DNA from: an uncultured Caldilineaceae bacterium
GTDB lineage: Bacteria > Chloroflexota > Anaerolineae > Caldilineales > Caldilineaceae
NCBI GenBank assembly: GCA_951812725.1
Contig: OX638330.1
Coordinates: forward strand, 2,790,001-2,854,000
Reading direction: 5' to 3'
DNA length: 64,000 bases
Numbering within the stretch: the first letter of the stretch is position 1; every line of letters starts with the position of its first letter. Positions 28,101 to 35,280 of this stretch are shown here, piece by piece. A program made the translations under genes and the position numbers. The notes below the pieces were generated by a model. The model made no database searches, had not been told where the DNA came from, and was given only the letters and a program-made list of their open reading frames with translations.

Positions 28101-28808
28101 CCCTCCCGCCAGGAGGAAAGAGAAACTAGTGACGACGCGTTCCAAGGTCAGGAAGAAGGCCATAATCAGATGCGCGGCGAGAAAGATCGGATTACCGGCA
28201 TTTGCTGAAATACGAGCTGTTACGTCTTGCCCCCAAGGGAGGGGATCCTTGCCGAAGTGCTGGAACACGCCATAGATAGCGATGGGCAGGCTGGTGATGA
28301 CTATTGTATGTTGGAGACGCCGCAACTGGGCCGGTTGCCTGAGATGCGCTGCTGTGAGGAGGGCAATGACCAGATAGCTGAAGAAGGTGTAGGTGCCTTG
28401 CAAGCGGTGATATGAACCCCACCAGCTTAAGGAGGGCGATATGCTCAAGAGTGTGCTGAGCAGGTAGGAGACCGCCAGAAGCAGTACAGGCAGCAATAGC
28501 GGCAGCTTCCACAGGTTGGATGGCCTCCAGTTGATCCCAGCCTGCAGTTCGTCGCTGGGCGCTGGGTTTTGGCTACCGGCTGCGGACGCACCTCCACTCG
28601 ACGGCAACCAAAGTCGGCCGCCGTCGATGGCTTTCACCAGGTATGCCATTAGCATGACCAGAGAAATTGTGCGAATGAGACTGACTTTGTCCGGCTCAAA
28701 CACACGGCTGGAGTATGTATTGAAGAAGAGGGGCGCGACGATCAGGGCCGCCAGCCAGCCGGCCTCGATGATCCCTTCGCAATAGTGTTGAATCTTTGCG
28801 TGCCGCAT
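25137..28808 (-). CDS. O-antigen ligase-like membrane protein with C-terminal TPR repeats
   Basis: A 1223-residue protein. The first ~850 residues hold many transmembrane segments, including the Wzy_C/O-antigen-ligase-type segment WTQSRGPWLGLAGG and the periplasmic-loop region GYGPETTWMAFNRFYP. The last ~350 residues are soluble and built of tetratricopeptide repeats (for example ALSRAGDNKGALEAISEAFEK and AQLYAELGNYKQALQFGETAL). Ligase-TPR proteins of this form are common in Chloroflexota and are thought to polymerise or transfer glycans onto lipid or protein acceptors; the acceptor is unknown. It is probably in an operon with the WecA-like gene downstream. Confidence 0.85.
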   Translation of the reverse strand: MRHAKIQHYCEGIIEAGWLAALIVAPLFFNTYSSRVFEPDKVSLIRTISLVMLMAYLVKAIDGGRLWLPSSGGASAAGSQNPAPSDELQAGINWRPSNLWKLPLLLPVLLLAVSYLLSTLLSISPSLSWWGSYHRLQGTYTFFSYLVIALLTAAHLRQPAQLRRLQHTIVITSLPIAIYGVFQHFGKDPLPWGQDVTARISANAGNPIFLAAHLIMAFFLTLERVVTSFSFLLAGGSAPTSANEPAESKQTSVPDNSLASVLAGGAYLFVLVVQLLAIFWTQSRGPWLGLAGGLYIFVLLLLTGMRRINYRIWTAAWVGLGVAGVILLVLLNTTALGQSFRHVPIWGRLTTMLDSSGGTGRVRVLIWEGTSEMVSPHQPLTYPDGSRDPFNLLRPLIGYGPETTWMAFNRFYPAELAQIESRNASPDRAHNETWDSLAIAGVFGFLSSSLLYLSIFFWALQWLGLIRSRRDIALFFALLIGGGILLCVLFLLRGVSVGFLGVNWPTGLILGLIVFVTLAVFLQPESKTQIEDRGRQLLLVASLAAIIAHYIEIHLGIAVVATRIYFWIIAAVLLVLGMGWLVPVPYAVEEVSTRPSEASGDRNTGRRPGRTSARSASGRGRRQTGVDRRLWEDKLPATILSDLLVTMTLVYLYTSNYAGLSNPFMALVRGMTSFAQDSAAGNGSDILWLVAFTLVVATILGISVTILHTPNLLAARRMESLPIRDSRRKRKPNAGPGVGKDFNLTHTIVAYGLILFAGWLLYGLIQASRLLPGARSGTVAEQLEHIAGHYSLYTWIVVVWCLLAGLVLAWRQLREPRLAWLSRILPTAGAAVLLSVSVFFIIGKVNIAQVRADTFYKQGLSFDSASAWAQSADLYRRALAVRPTEDYYMLFLGRSLLERATHAPKTGPTVVPAEPTLQDVLSLNAQDIAGIGQDELLPAARAVLLLAQEVNPLNTDHTANLARLYSRWSRLTADPQERLQSLEKSLHYYSAALSLSPNVAHLWNEQAEILAALDRMEEAESSLLHSLTLDARFENTYFLLSEVYFRTGESEKIYQILDRGLEELPDSLPLLGQKGAALSRAGDNKGALEAISEAFEKHPTDLDSARNLVVLSRLLGRPDEAVQWADRAISLFETGLGSKNAVDSLFIQIVEINAQYGRPEASVGLLQRLMDIVPDDFRIPFQLAQLYAELGNYKQALQFGETALTLAPADDKPGIQSFIDSLE

Positions 28809-29089
28809 CGGTGATTCCGATAGAATGGCAGTGTCAACGCCAGATTGGAGACGAAAGGCTTCGCTGGGTTTCCCTATGTATGCGTCACAAGTGTCAAAGA
28901 CTGGAGAACACGCGACTTTAGCTTGGCGAAGGTGGTCGAATGGCGAGACCCACCTGGTACAGCCGGTCGCTCGTTTTCAAGTTTGGCGGCTGCGCGGGTT
29001 GCCGTGGAAACCTCTATAACCAGGAGGGATTGCCAACTCTTGCATTCAACGCCCGCGTGCCCTCGCTACTCCGACTGCCCAGCGTCCTC

Positions 29090-31444
29090 TTACAGTTTCT
29101 CGCTTTCTTTCCAGATCTGCCCTAGCGCCGCAAATGCCAGTGCCGGTTGGTTTGGATTTTTTTCGTGGAACATTCCGGTATTGTAGGTCAGGATCAGCTC
29201 CTGGCGGGCGCGAGTGATGCCAACGTATAGGAGCCGCAGACGCTCCGCGGCAAATTCCTGTCGGGCTCTCCGGGATGCGAGGCCCGGGACATATTCATCC
29301 AGGGTCCCCATGTGCAGGTGCGAGGTCTGTTCCAGAGCTTCTTCTGTCAAATTGAGGCTGTCGCGTATGAACCAGCGCTCCCCTCGGTAACTTTCGTCGT
29401 CTCCACCGCTGGGAAAGCTATAGTTGCTGACCGATGCCAGGTGGACGCGGTCCCATTCCAGCCCTTTGGCCGTATGAATGGTGGCGATGGTCACTTTGCC
29501 TGGCGGCGGCTCGAAGCCGCGGGCTTCCTCACTGAAGCCGAGGATACGGCGACGATTGCGTGCGAGCTCCTCCAACTCCTTTGTCAACTCCGGAAGCCGC
29601 AGTTCGGGCCGCTCCTTTAGCTGTTTTGCAAGTAGAATGGCTACGCTGTGGGCCAGTGCCAGCTCTGAAGCATCGGTGAAGAGATCCTGTCCCAGAGTCA
29701 GGATCAGTTCGTCGATTGGAAGGATGGCGGCGGCGCACAAGCGCTTAAGATCTGTTCGGAACCTTTCGACGATCAGCCGGAAGCCTTCAAAGTCGTCGAG
29801 CCAGCCGAGTTCTTCCAGCCAGTCGTCGCCGGCGGCAGGGAAGACGAAGCGCTCGGTGTGACGCAGCCGGGCAAGTGCTTTGCCAAAGAGCAATGCCGGC
29901 TGGGGAAGAACATCGCCCGAGGCGCTTTGGTCGGTCACAGATTCCGCAGGTAGCCAGGGGGGATTGGCTTCCGCAGAGACAGCCGCGCCCTCGTCGCTGC
30001 CATTTTCTACCTTCTTGCATGGAAGCCCCCGCCGCGTCCACCAGACATCGGACCAGAATGGACTTATATGAGAGGGGTTGTGCGGTTGGCTTATGAAACG
30101 CAACGCCTTCACGAGCGCGTCAACAGCGACGCGGGTCGTGCTGGTGGACTGAAGCAGGGAATCGTCGAATGGCAGCGAGGCGTTCTCAAGAGCAATGCTG
30201 AACTCGGCGCCGCGGCGGTTATCGGGAACGAGGACAGCAACCGTTTTCTTGGAGTTATTTGGCAGCCAGCGCTGCAGACTCTTTACAAGAGTCCGAATCT
30301 CTTCAGCAGGCGTGAGGGCACGGTCATAGAGAAACACGGCTGGTTCGCCCGGCGGCGGGTTTGGCTGCGGGTCGCCGTCCTCGGTGCGCACGATGTAGGG
30401 AAGGGAAAGCGCGCTGTCTGGGGCTAGGAGCGGATGCTCTTGGCGGCTCCAGTCGATAAAAGAGTTGGCGAGCTTAATGATCGGCTCGGCACTGCGGCCT
30501 GAGTTGGGTAAAGGAAGGGCTTCTGCAGCCTCGCTGTCCACAAAAGCCCTGAGGAATCTGGGATCAGCGCTGGTAAAAGTCGTGTTGATGGCCTGGTTGG
30601 GGTCTCCAACCCGAACCCAATTGCCGTGGGCGGCGGTCAGAAGGGACAGCATCCGTTCCTGGAGGGCACTGCTGTCCTGAGCCTCGTCTTCGAGCACGTA
30701 GGGCCAGCGCTGTTGCAGGCGGGCCAGGAGATTATCGTCGGACTCGAGCGCCTGAAGCGCGAGTAGAATCAGGTCATCGAAGTCGACGCCTCCCCGAACG
30801 TTCAGCCCGCGCTGGTAGTCTTTGTAGATCTGCAGTCCGTAGGATAGTAGCGGCCAGACGCCGGACTGCTGCGCAAGCGTATTTTCGAGTGTGACGGGAT
30901 CGGCGCGCAGTTCCTTTATGCGCCTAATAACAGCATCGGCAATCTCCTGGCCTGTATCGAGGAGATGGCGTTCCAGCCGGCGGGGATTGCTTGTGTGTTC
31001 CGGCTTGATGAACGCGCCCAAAAAGTCGGGGTTGGCCTGAAAGTAGTTGTTGACGGACTGCCGTTTAATGTCCAGACCGGCGCGTTCGTCAATGATGCCA
31101 AAGTCTTCACTCAGCCCTACCAGCCCCGGTCGTTCCCGAACGATGTCAGAGGCCAGGCTGTGGAGAGTTCGGACTCGATAGCCACCAGGCAGCAGGCGCC
31201 CACTCTGAATGAATTTACCGATACTGTTACGGAAATTCTCTACTGCGGCATTGGTGAAGGTGACGACGAGCACTTCGCGGTCGTCCATGGGGCCGGCGCC
31301 TGCCAGTTTTTTCACTAAATTGGCGGCCAGGCAGCTCAGTGTAAAGGTTTTGCCGCTGCCGGGCACCGCGCTAATACCGAGGCGGCCCCCGTCATAGCGG
31401 AGGACCTCCTCTTGTGCTGGACGCAGGTGTTGATCAGCGACCAT
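29090..31444 (-). CDS. UvrD/PcrA-like superfamily 1 DNA helicase
   Basis: A 784-residue ATP-dependent 3'-5' helicase for DNA repair or replication restart. Visible motifs in order: Walker A in ISAVPGSGKTFTL, motif Ia VVTFTNAAVENFR, the 1B-region VDFDDLILLALQ, Walker B VLEDEAQDSS, motif III GDPNQAINTTF, motif V IHTAKGLEWDRVHLA and motif VI YVGITRARQELIL. It is longer than classical PcrA mainly through the 2B-side region, which has little recognisable similarity. It stands alone; the surroundings say nothing further about its role. Confidence 0.9.
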   Translation of the reverse strand: MVADQHLRPAQEEVLRYDGGRLGISAVPGSGKTFTLSCLAANLVKKLAGAGPMDDREVLVVTFTNAAVENFRNSIGKFIQSGRLLPGGYRVRTLHSLASDIVRERPGLVGLSEDFGIIDERAGLDIKRQSVNNYFQANPDFLGAFIKPEHTSNPRRLERHLLDTGQEIADAVIRRIKELRADPVTLENTLAQQSGVWPLLSYGLQIYKDYQRGLNVRGGVDFDDLILLALQALESDDNLLARLQQRWPYVLEDEAQDSSALQERMLSLLTAAHGNWVRVGDPNQAINTTFTSADPRFLRAFVDSEAAEALPLPNSGRSAEPIIKLANSFIDWSRQEHPLLAPDSALSLPYIVRTEDGDPQPNPPPGEPAVFLYDRALTPAEEIRTLVKSLQRWLPNNSKKTVAVLVPDNRRGAEFSIALENASLPFDDSLLQSTSTTRVAVDALVKALRFISQPHNPSHISPFWSDVWWTRRGLPCKKVENGSDEGAAVSAEANPPWLPAESVTDQSASGDVLPQPALLFGKALARLRHTERFVFPAAGDDWLEELGWLDDFEGFRLIVERFRTDLKRLCAAAILPIDELILTLGQDLFTDASELALAHSVAILLAKQLKERPELRLPELTKELEELARNRRRILGFSEEARGFEPPPGKVTIATIHTAKGLEWDRVHLASVSNYSFPSGGDDESYRGERWFIRDSLNLTEEALEQTSHLHMGTLDEYVPGLASRRARQEFAAERLRLLYVGITRARQELILTYNTGMFHEKNPNQPALAFAALGQIWKESEKL

Positions 31445-31560
31445 GAAACTACTGCGCTTTATGTAGAATTGGAGCCGGAAGCGGGCAAGAAGTGCAGATC
31501 TCCCCGCGGCCGAACGGAGCCGAGAGGAGGGCAGGCGTGGATTGGATGCTCACGTTGATC

Positions 31561-31851
31561 TCAGGCCAGTGGTCCGAGCACTCTTAGGACGCCAGCAAAT
31601 TGGCCTTTTGCATCCAGACTTTGGTGCGTTATCAAGGCGGGGGCAGAACGGCCGTCCTCCAGTTTGACCGTCATCTTGCGATCACGGTGAAGTTCGACCA
31701 TAGTCTTTGTCGCATTCAGGTTTCTGGTATTGAAATAGATTCGGACTCGGTCGTTTTCGGGGTGATTGTCACTGCTGAACTCGACAACCTTCACGTCGTC
31801 CAGCACAGCCACCGGGTCGACTATTTGGTCCAGATAGAGCATCGCTTTCAT
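31561..31851 (-). CDS. Small hypothetical protein
   Basis: A 96-residue protein that I do not recognise. It is rich in charged residues and beta-strand-like segments (VRIYFNTRNLNATKTMVELH, KMTVKLEDGR), with no signal peptide or cysteines. The ATG at 31851 has GGAAGG about 7 bases upstream; a longer frame to 31872 lacks this. It lies 116 bases upstream of the helicase gene on the same strand. Moderate confidence that it is a real gene. Confidence 0.5.
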   Translation of the reverse strand: MKAMLYLDQIVDPVAVLDDVKVVEFSSDNHPENDRVRIYFNTRNLNATKTMVELHRDRKMTVKLEDGRSAPALITHQSLDAKGQFAGVLRVLGPLA

Positions 31852-32042
31852 GTAGAGCCTTCCGCGTTCCAAGTGCGAATCGATGTGAACTGTCTGTTAG
31901 TGCGTAGCCAGTGACTGTCTTCGTAGAGGGCCTTGGGTCTGAACAGTCGGCGGCGACAGTTTACCCGCACGTTGCAATTAACAGATCGGACGATAGCTCT
32001 GGACATTCTATCAGACTGCGGAACGCCGGAGCAAACCGACAC

Positions 32043-32366
32043 CAGGGCATACGCATCTTATTGGGTGAGAACTTTCAGGAGGTAGTCAGTTTTCCAACCG
32101 GCTCGTTTACGTTTGGCAGTAATACCGATTTGGGCGCTGTTCTCGTTGGGTAAGGGATTGAAAGCCGTGCGGCGCAAGACGGCCAAGTTGTGCTGCGCAT
32201 GGACCTGACGGATGCGACTGTCGTCACCATACAAGACCCAGTAGCCTGAATTCTCGATGCTCCGGTGGCTGAGCGTGGAAGCCAGGAGCTGTTTGGCATC
32301 GAAGGAAAAGATGGAATTCACATCAGATGCAAATGCTTTGGGGGCGGACGTGGGCATTTCATTCAT
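32043..32366 (-). pseudogene. Remnant of an ISAs1-family transposase, 3' end
   Basis: The frame encodes pieces of the conserved C-terminus of ISAs1-type DDE transposases: SHRSIENSGYWVL, then DDSRIRQVHAQHNLAVLRRT, then KRKRAGWKTDYLLKVLTQ and a stop. Part of the usual segment between WVLDV and SRIR is missing, and everything upstream of about residue 25 is unrelated. The sequence CAGGGCATACGCATCT at 32043-32058 just past the stop recurs beside the second remnant at 35174 and is probably the IS terminal repeat. Confidence 0.65.
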
Positions 32367-32406
32367 CGTGGACCGTTTTTATCAGATTCATCTTGATTGT
32401 GGGACG

Positions 32407-32710
32407 CAGGCATTCTCATCTGTGTGTTGGACGAGAGCTTACGAGAGTTCATGAGCGTTTACGAGCGTTTATAAGCGTTTTCGGGTTGTCTGAGTTGCAG
32501 TTCACGGGATTTGCCTGATGGGCTGTGAGCGGTGCCTTGCCGATGCAGGCATTCTCATCTGTGTGTTGGACGAGAGTTTACGAGAGATCATGAGCGTTTA
32601 CGAGCGTTTTCGGGTTGTCTGCGCTGCGGTTCATGGGATTTGCCTGATGGGCTGTGACTGGGGCCCTACCGATGCAGGATATCTCGTATGCGCGTTGGAC
32701 GAGAGTTACT
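32407..32710. repeat. Tandem repeat of 139 and 129 bp units with nested 10-bp units
   Basis: Units begin at 32407, 32546 and (partial) 32675 with CAGGCATTCTCATCTGTGTG or a variant. The first contains five decamers of the type ACGAG(A/C)GTTT (32431-32480) and the second only four (32570-32609). The 10-base difference in unit length is exactly one decamer. Confidence 0.85.
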
Positions 32711-32739
32711 GCCAGGGATTTTCCTCGCTTGCGTGATGT

Positions 32740-32870
32740 AGTAGATAGAACCAATCGATCGGCGAAGTCATGCGAAGGGGCGCGAAGAACACCGAAGGCG
32801 CAACGGATTTCTTATGCGCGGCCCTTGGCGGCAGAGCATTTTGCTCCCGCCCATCGCTTTGGTGACAAAC
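32740..32870. repeat. Dispersed 'cgaag' relic, copy 1
   Basis: A degenerate stretch with GGCGAAGTCATGCGAAGGGG and GCGAAGAACACC, similar to 37345-37400. It is short, imperfect and of unknown origin. Confidence 0.4.
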
Positions 32871-32920
32871 GTCAACGGTACTCGTCATTGCTGGATTCAC
32901 TTGCCAGTGTTCTGGCCGCG

Positions 32921-32970
32921 AAATGTCTACAAATGTCGCGTAATGTATACAAATGTATACGTATGTCGCG
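32921..32970. repeat. Array of five 10-bp units of the type NNATGTNNNN
   Basis: Five consecutive decamers: AAATGTCTAC, AAATGTCGCG, TAATGTATAC, AAATGTATAC and GTATGTCGCG. They share ATGT at the same phase, and two contain the palindrome GTATAC. Their sequence is unrelated to the other decamer arrays nearby. Confidence 0.7.
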
Positions 32971-33124
32971 CCAATTTCAGTTTTTTGGGGCGCTTTTTTG
33001 CGTCTTACCGAACAGGTCCTCGCCGTGCTTGATGGATACCGAGGCAACGTTTTTGGGATTATATACCAAAGTAACATTCAATATATGTTTCTGGCAGCAC
33101 GACACGATCCCACTACGTCCGCAG

Positions 33125-34381
33125 TCAAGTTCTATACTCCGCATTTATCGACACGTAATTATGGCCCAAATCGCACGTCCACACTGTGGCCGCGCCCTCG
33201 CCTAGTCCCAGAGATAGGCGAACGCTGATCTCGCTCTCAGCGAAGATGGCCGACGCATCCTCTTCTTGGTAACCGGTCGGCGTACCGGCATCCACCAGTT
33301 GCAGTTCCTTGCTGCCTGCCTCTGGCTGGCCAGCCGCAATGAACAGTTGCGCATTTGTCGGGTCTACAGTAGCGCCCGAATACCCAACTGCGCCCAGGAT
33401 GCGCCCCCAGTTGGCGTCGTGCCCGTAGAATGCCGTCTTAACCAGAGAACTCTTCACAACAGAATTGGCTATCTGATGCGCCTCCCCGTCGTCGCCTGCG
33501 CCTTCAACCTGGATTGTCACGAACTTGGTCACGCCCTCGCCGTTACGAACGATCAGCTTTGCCAGCTCCATCGAAGCCGCTGTAAGTGCCTCCACAAAGG
33601 CATCGTAGTCGGCGCCTTTCTCAGTTATCTCCTGGTTCCCGGCAGCTCCATTCGCCAGCATCAAAACAGTGTCATTGGTACTCGAATCGCCGTCTACGCT
33701 AATGCGATTGAAGCTGCGGTTGACTGCAACTGTCAATGCCTTCTGCAACAAGGGTTGCGCGATCACAGCGTCCGTGACAAGGGTTGCCAGCATGGTCGCC
33801 ATATTGGGATGGATCATGCCCGCGCCCTTGCTGATCCCAGTAATCGTCACTGTCTGCCCGCCGACTACAACCTGTTTTGAAGCCCACTTGGGAAATACAT
33901 CGGTGGTCATGATTGCCTCAGACGCCTCTTGCCAACCATCAGGCCGAAATCTGGCTGCCACTTTGGGGATTCCTTCCTCAATCTCCGAAATCGGAAGTTG
34001 CACACCAATTACACCAGTGCTCATCACAAAAGAGGTGTTGTCGGGGATTCCCAGACTCTTCTCAGCCCCCTCGGCCATGCGACGGGCGTTGGCATTGCCC
34101 TCAGCGCCCGTGCAGGCATTTGCGTTCCCGCTGTTGATGACAACGGAATGCGTCCCTTCTGGGTTCATATGCAATAGATTGCGGTTATAAAGCACGGATG
34201 CCGCCGGGAACGCGTTCTTCGTAAATACCGCCGCAGCCCGGCAAGCAATGGAGCTGGCTATTAACGCCAAATCCAATGCTCCAGTCGGTTTGACCCCGCA
34301 ATGGATTCCCGCCACATCGAAACCTTTCACAGGAATCGCTGCCGATGAAGGGCCGGAAAATGCATGTTCTTTCTCAGACAT
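33125..34381 (-). CDS. argJ: Bifunctional glutamate N-acetyltransferase / amino-acid N-acetyltransferase
   Basis: ArgJ transfers the acetyl group from N-acetylornithine to glutamate and can also use acetyl-CoA, making the arginine pathway cyclic. The precursor self-cleaves before a threonine. Here that site is KGAGMIHPNMATMLATLVTD, with the nucleophile at Thr196. Other family segments are SGNANACTGAEG, SVDGDSSTNDT and ANWGRILGAVGYSG. At 418 residues it is full length. I start it at the ATG at 34381, which has TGGAG 7 bases upstream. No other arg gene is adjacent, and the gaps on both sides are full of unusual repeats. Confidence 0.94.
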   Translation of the reverse strand: MSEKEHAFSGPSSAAIPVKGFDVAGIHCGVKPTGALDLALIASSIACRAAAVFTKNAFPAASVLYNRNLLHMNPEGTHSVVINSGNANACTGAEGNANARRMAEGAEKSLGIPDNTSFVMSTGVIGVQLPISEIEEGIPKVAARFRPDGWQEASEAIMTTDVFPKWASKQVVVGGQTVTITGISKGAGMIHPNMATMLATLVTDAVIAQPLLQKALTVAVNRSFNRISVDGDSSTNDTVLMLANGAAGNQEITEKGADYDAFVEALTAASMELAKLIVRNGEGVTKFVTIQVEGAGDDGEAHQIANSVVKSSLVKTAFYGHDANWGRILGAVGYSGATVDPTNAQLFIAAGQPEAGSKELQLVDAGTPTGYQEEDASAIFAESEISVRLSLGLGEGAATVWTCDLGHNYVSINAEYRT

Positions 34382-34549
34382 AGTTTTCTCCAATGTTATT
34401 CTGGGATATAAGCCCCAACGTTTTGGGGGCATTTTACAGCGTTTCAGCTGATGGCTTTCGTCTTCAAGTTTTCTTTGGGCGAGAGCAGTGGCTTCTCAGT
34501 TCGTGCGCCTCGAATGTCCACAGTGTGGGACCGCCAAGAGTACTTTTTC

Positions 34550-35000
34550 GATTCAGGCAGCCTTTCGAGGCCTTGTCCCAATTCGATGCAATTATCCTGG
34601 GTTAGGTCGATCCAAGTCGATCCAGGTCGATCCAAGTCGACGGGTTTTCTTTTTTTTTGGACTGTTTTCTTGATTTCACAGACGGTTCCTCCAGCCGATT
34701 CAGGCAGCCTGACGAGGCCTAGTCTCCAGTCGATGCAATTATCCTGGGTTAGGTCGACCCAAGTCGACGTAAGTCGACCTAAGTCGACCTAAGTCGACGG
34801 GATTTCTTTTTTTTTGGACTTTTTTCTTGGGTTCGCAGACTTTTCCTCCAGCCGATTCAGGCAGCCTGACGAGGTTTGTTTCAACTCGTTGCAATTGCCT
34901 TGGGTTCGGGCGGGTTGCGACGGATTGTGTCGGCGTTTTTCCTTTTTGCAGGCCCTTACATGCTTGCGTTCGCAAGCGTTTCCTCGCCGACTTCTATAGG
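34550..35000. repeat. Tandem repeat of 147 and 157 bp units with nested GTCGA(C/T) decamers and T tracts
   Basis: Units begin with GATTCAGGCAGCCT-type sequence at 34550, 34697 and 34854. The first holds four decamers (34604-34643, AGGTCGATCC type). The second holds five (34751-34800: AGGTCGACCC, AAGTCGACGT, AAGTCGACCT twice, AAGTCGACGG). The difference in unit length is exactly 10. Each array is followed by a tract of 8-9 T and by GGACT. The third unit is degenerate and lacks a clean array. Confidence 0.85.
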
Positions 35001-35173
35001 TATCGGAAGATGAAGAATGGGCAGCTCACAGACGTACAGCGGCCTTCCTTCGGCTTCAGATATTCTTTTGGCGGGAGTCGTGGCTTCTCAGGGACAGAGG
35101 AAACGCAACTCATTTCGGAAGCTATTATAACACACGATTTGGGCCCACAAGGGGCACCTCTAACCCGAATCTG

Positions 35174-35268
35174 CAGGGCATACGCATCTCATAGGGAGAG
35201 AACTATCAAGAGTTAGTCAGTTTTCCAACCAGCGCGTTTTCGTTTGGCGGCTGAAAGGGCGATTGTGG
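35174..35268 (-). pseudogene. Second remnant of an ISAs1-family transposase, extreme 3' end
   Basis: On the minus strand the sequence reads KRKRAGWKTD, then a stop where the other remnant has Tyr, then LL. The putative IS end CAGGGCATACGCATCT (35174-35189) sits in the same relative place as at 32043. Only about 95 bases survive, and they abut the stop of the TPP enzyme gene at 35281. Confidence 0.55.
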
Positions 35269-35280
35269 TTTCGTAGGGTT

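Larger units (their letters stand above)
31852..33124. other. Repeat-rich non-coding region between the small hypothetical gene and argJ
   Basis: About 1.3 kb without an intact gene. It holds an ISAs1-type transposase remnant (32043-32300), a 129-139-bp tandem repeat with nested decamers (32407-32710), a degenerate 'cgaag' relic (32740-32870) and a second decamer array (32921-32970). I find no promoter or RNA gene I can support. Confidence 0.6.
34382..35280. other. Repeat-rich non-coding region between argJ and the TPP enzyme
   Basis: It contains the 147/157-bp tandem repeat with nested GTCGA decamers and oligo-T tracts, a diverged duplication of a TTGGGCGAGAGCAGTGGCTT-like segment (34470-34500 and 35065-35095), and a second ISAs1 remnant. 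Open frames across it exist only because the units stay in phase; none has a good start site or a recognisable product. Confidence 0.55.

Noticed and set aside
34451..34792. 113-residue ORF with repeated PADSGSLTRP / MQLSWVRS segments
   Set aside because: The peptide repeats simply follow the 147-157-bp DNA repeat, which stays open by chance of unit length. No start signal or family similarity.
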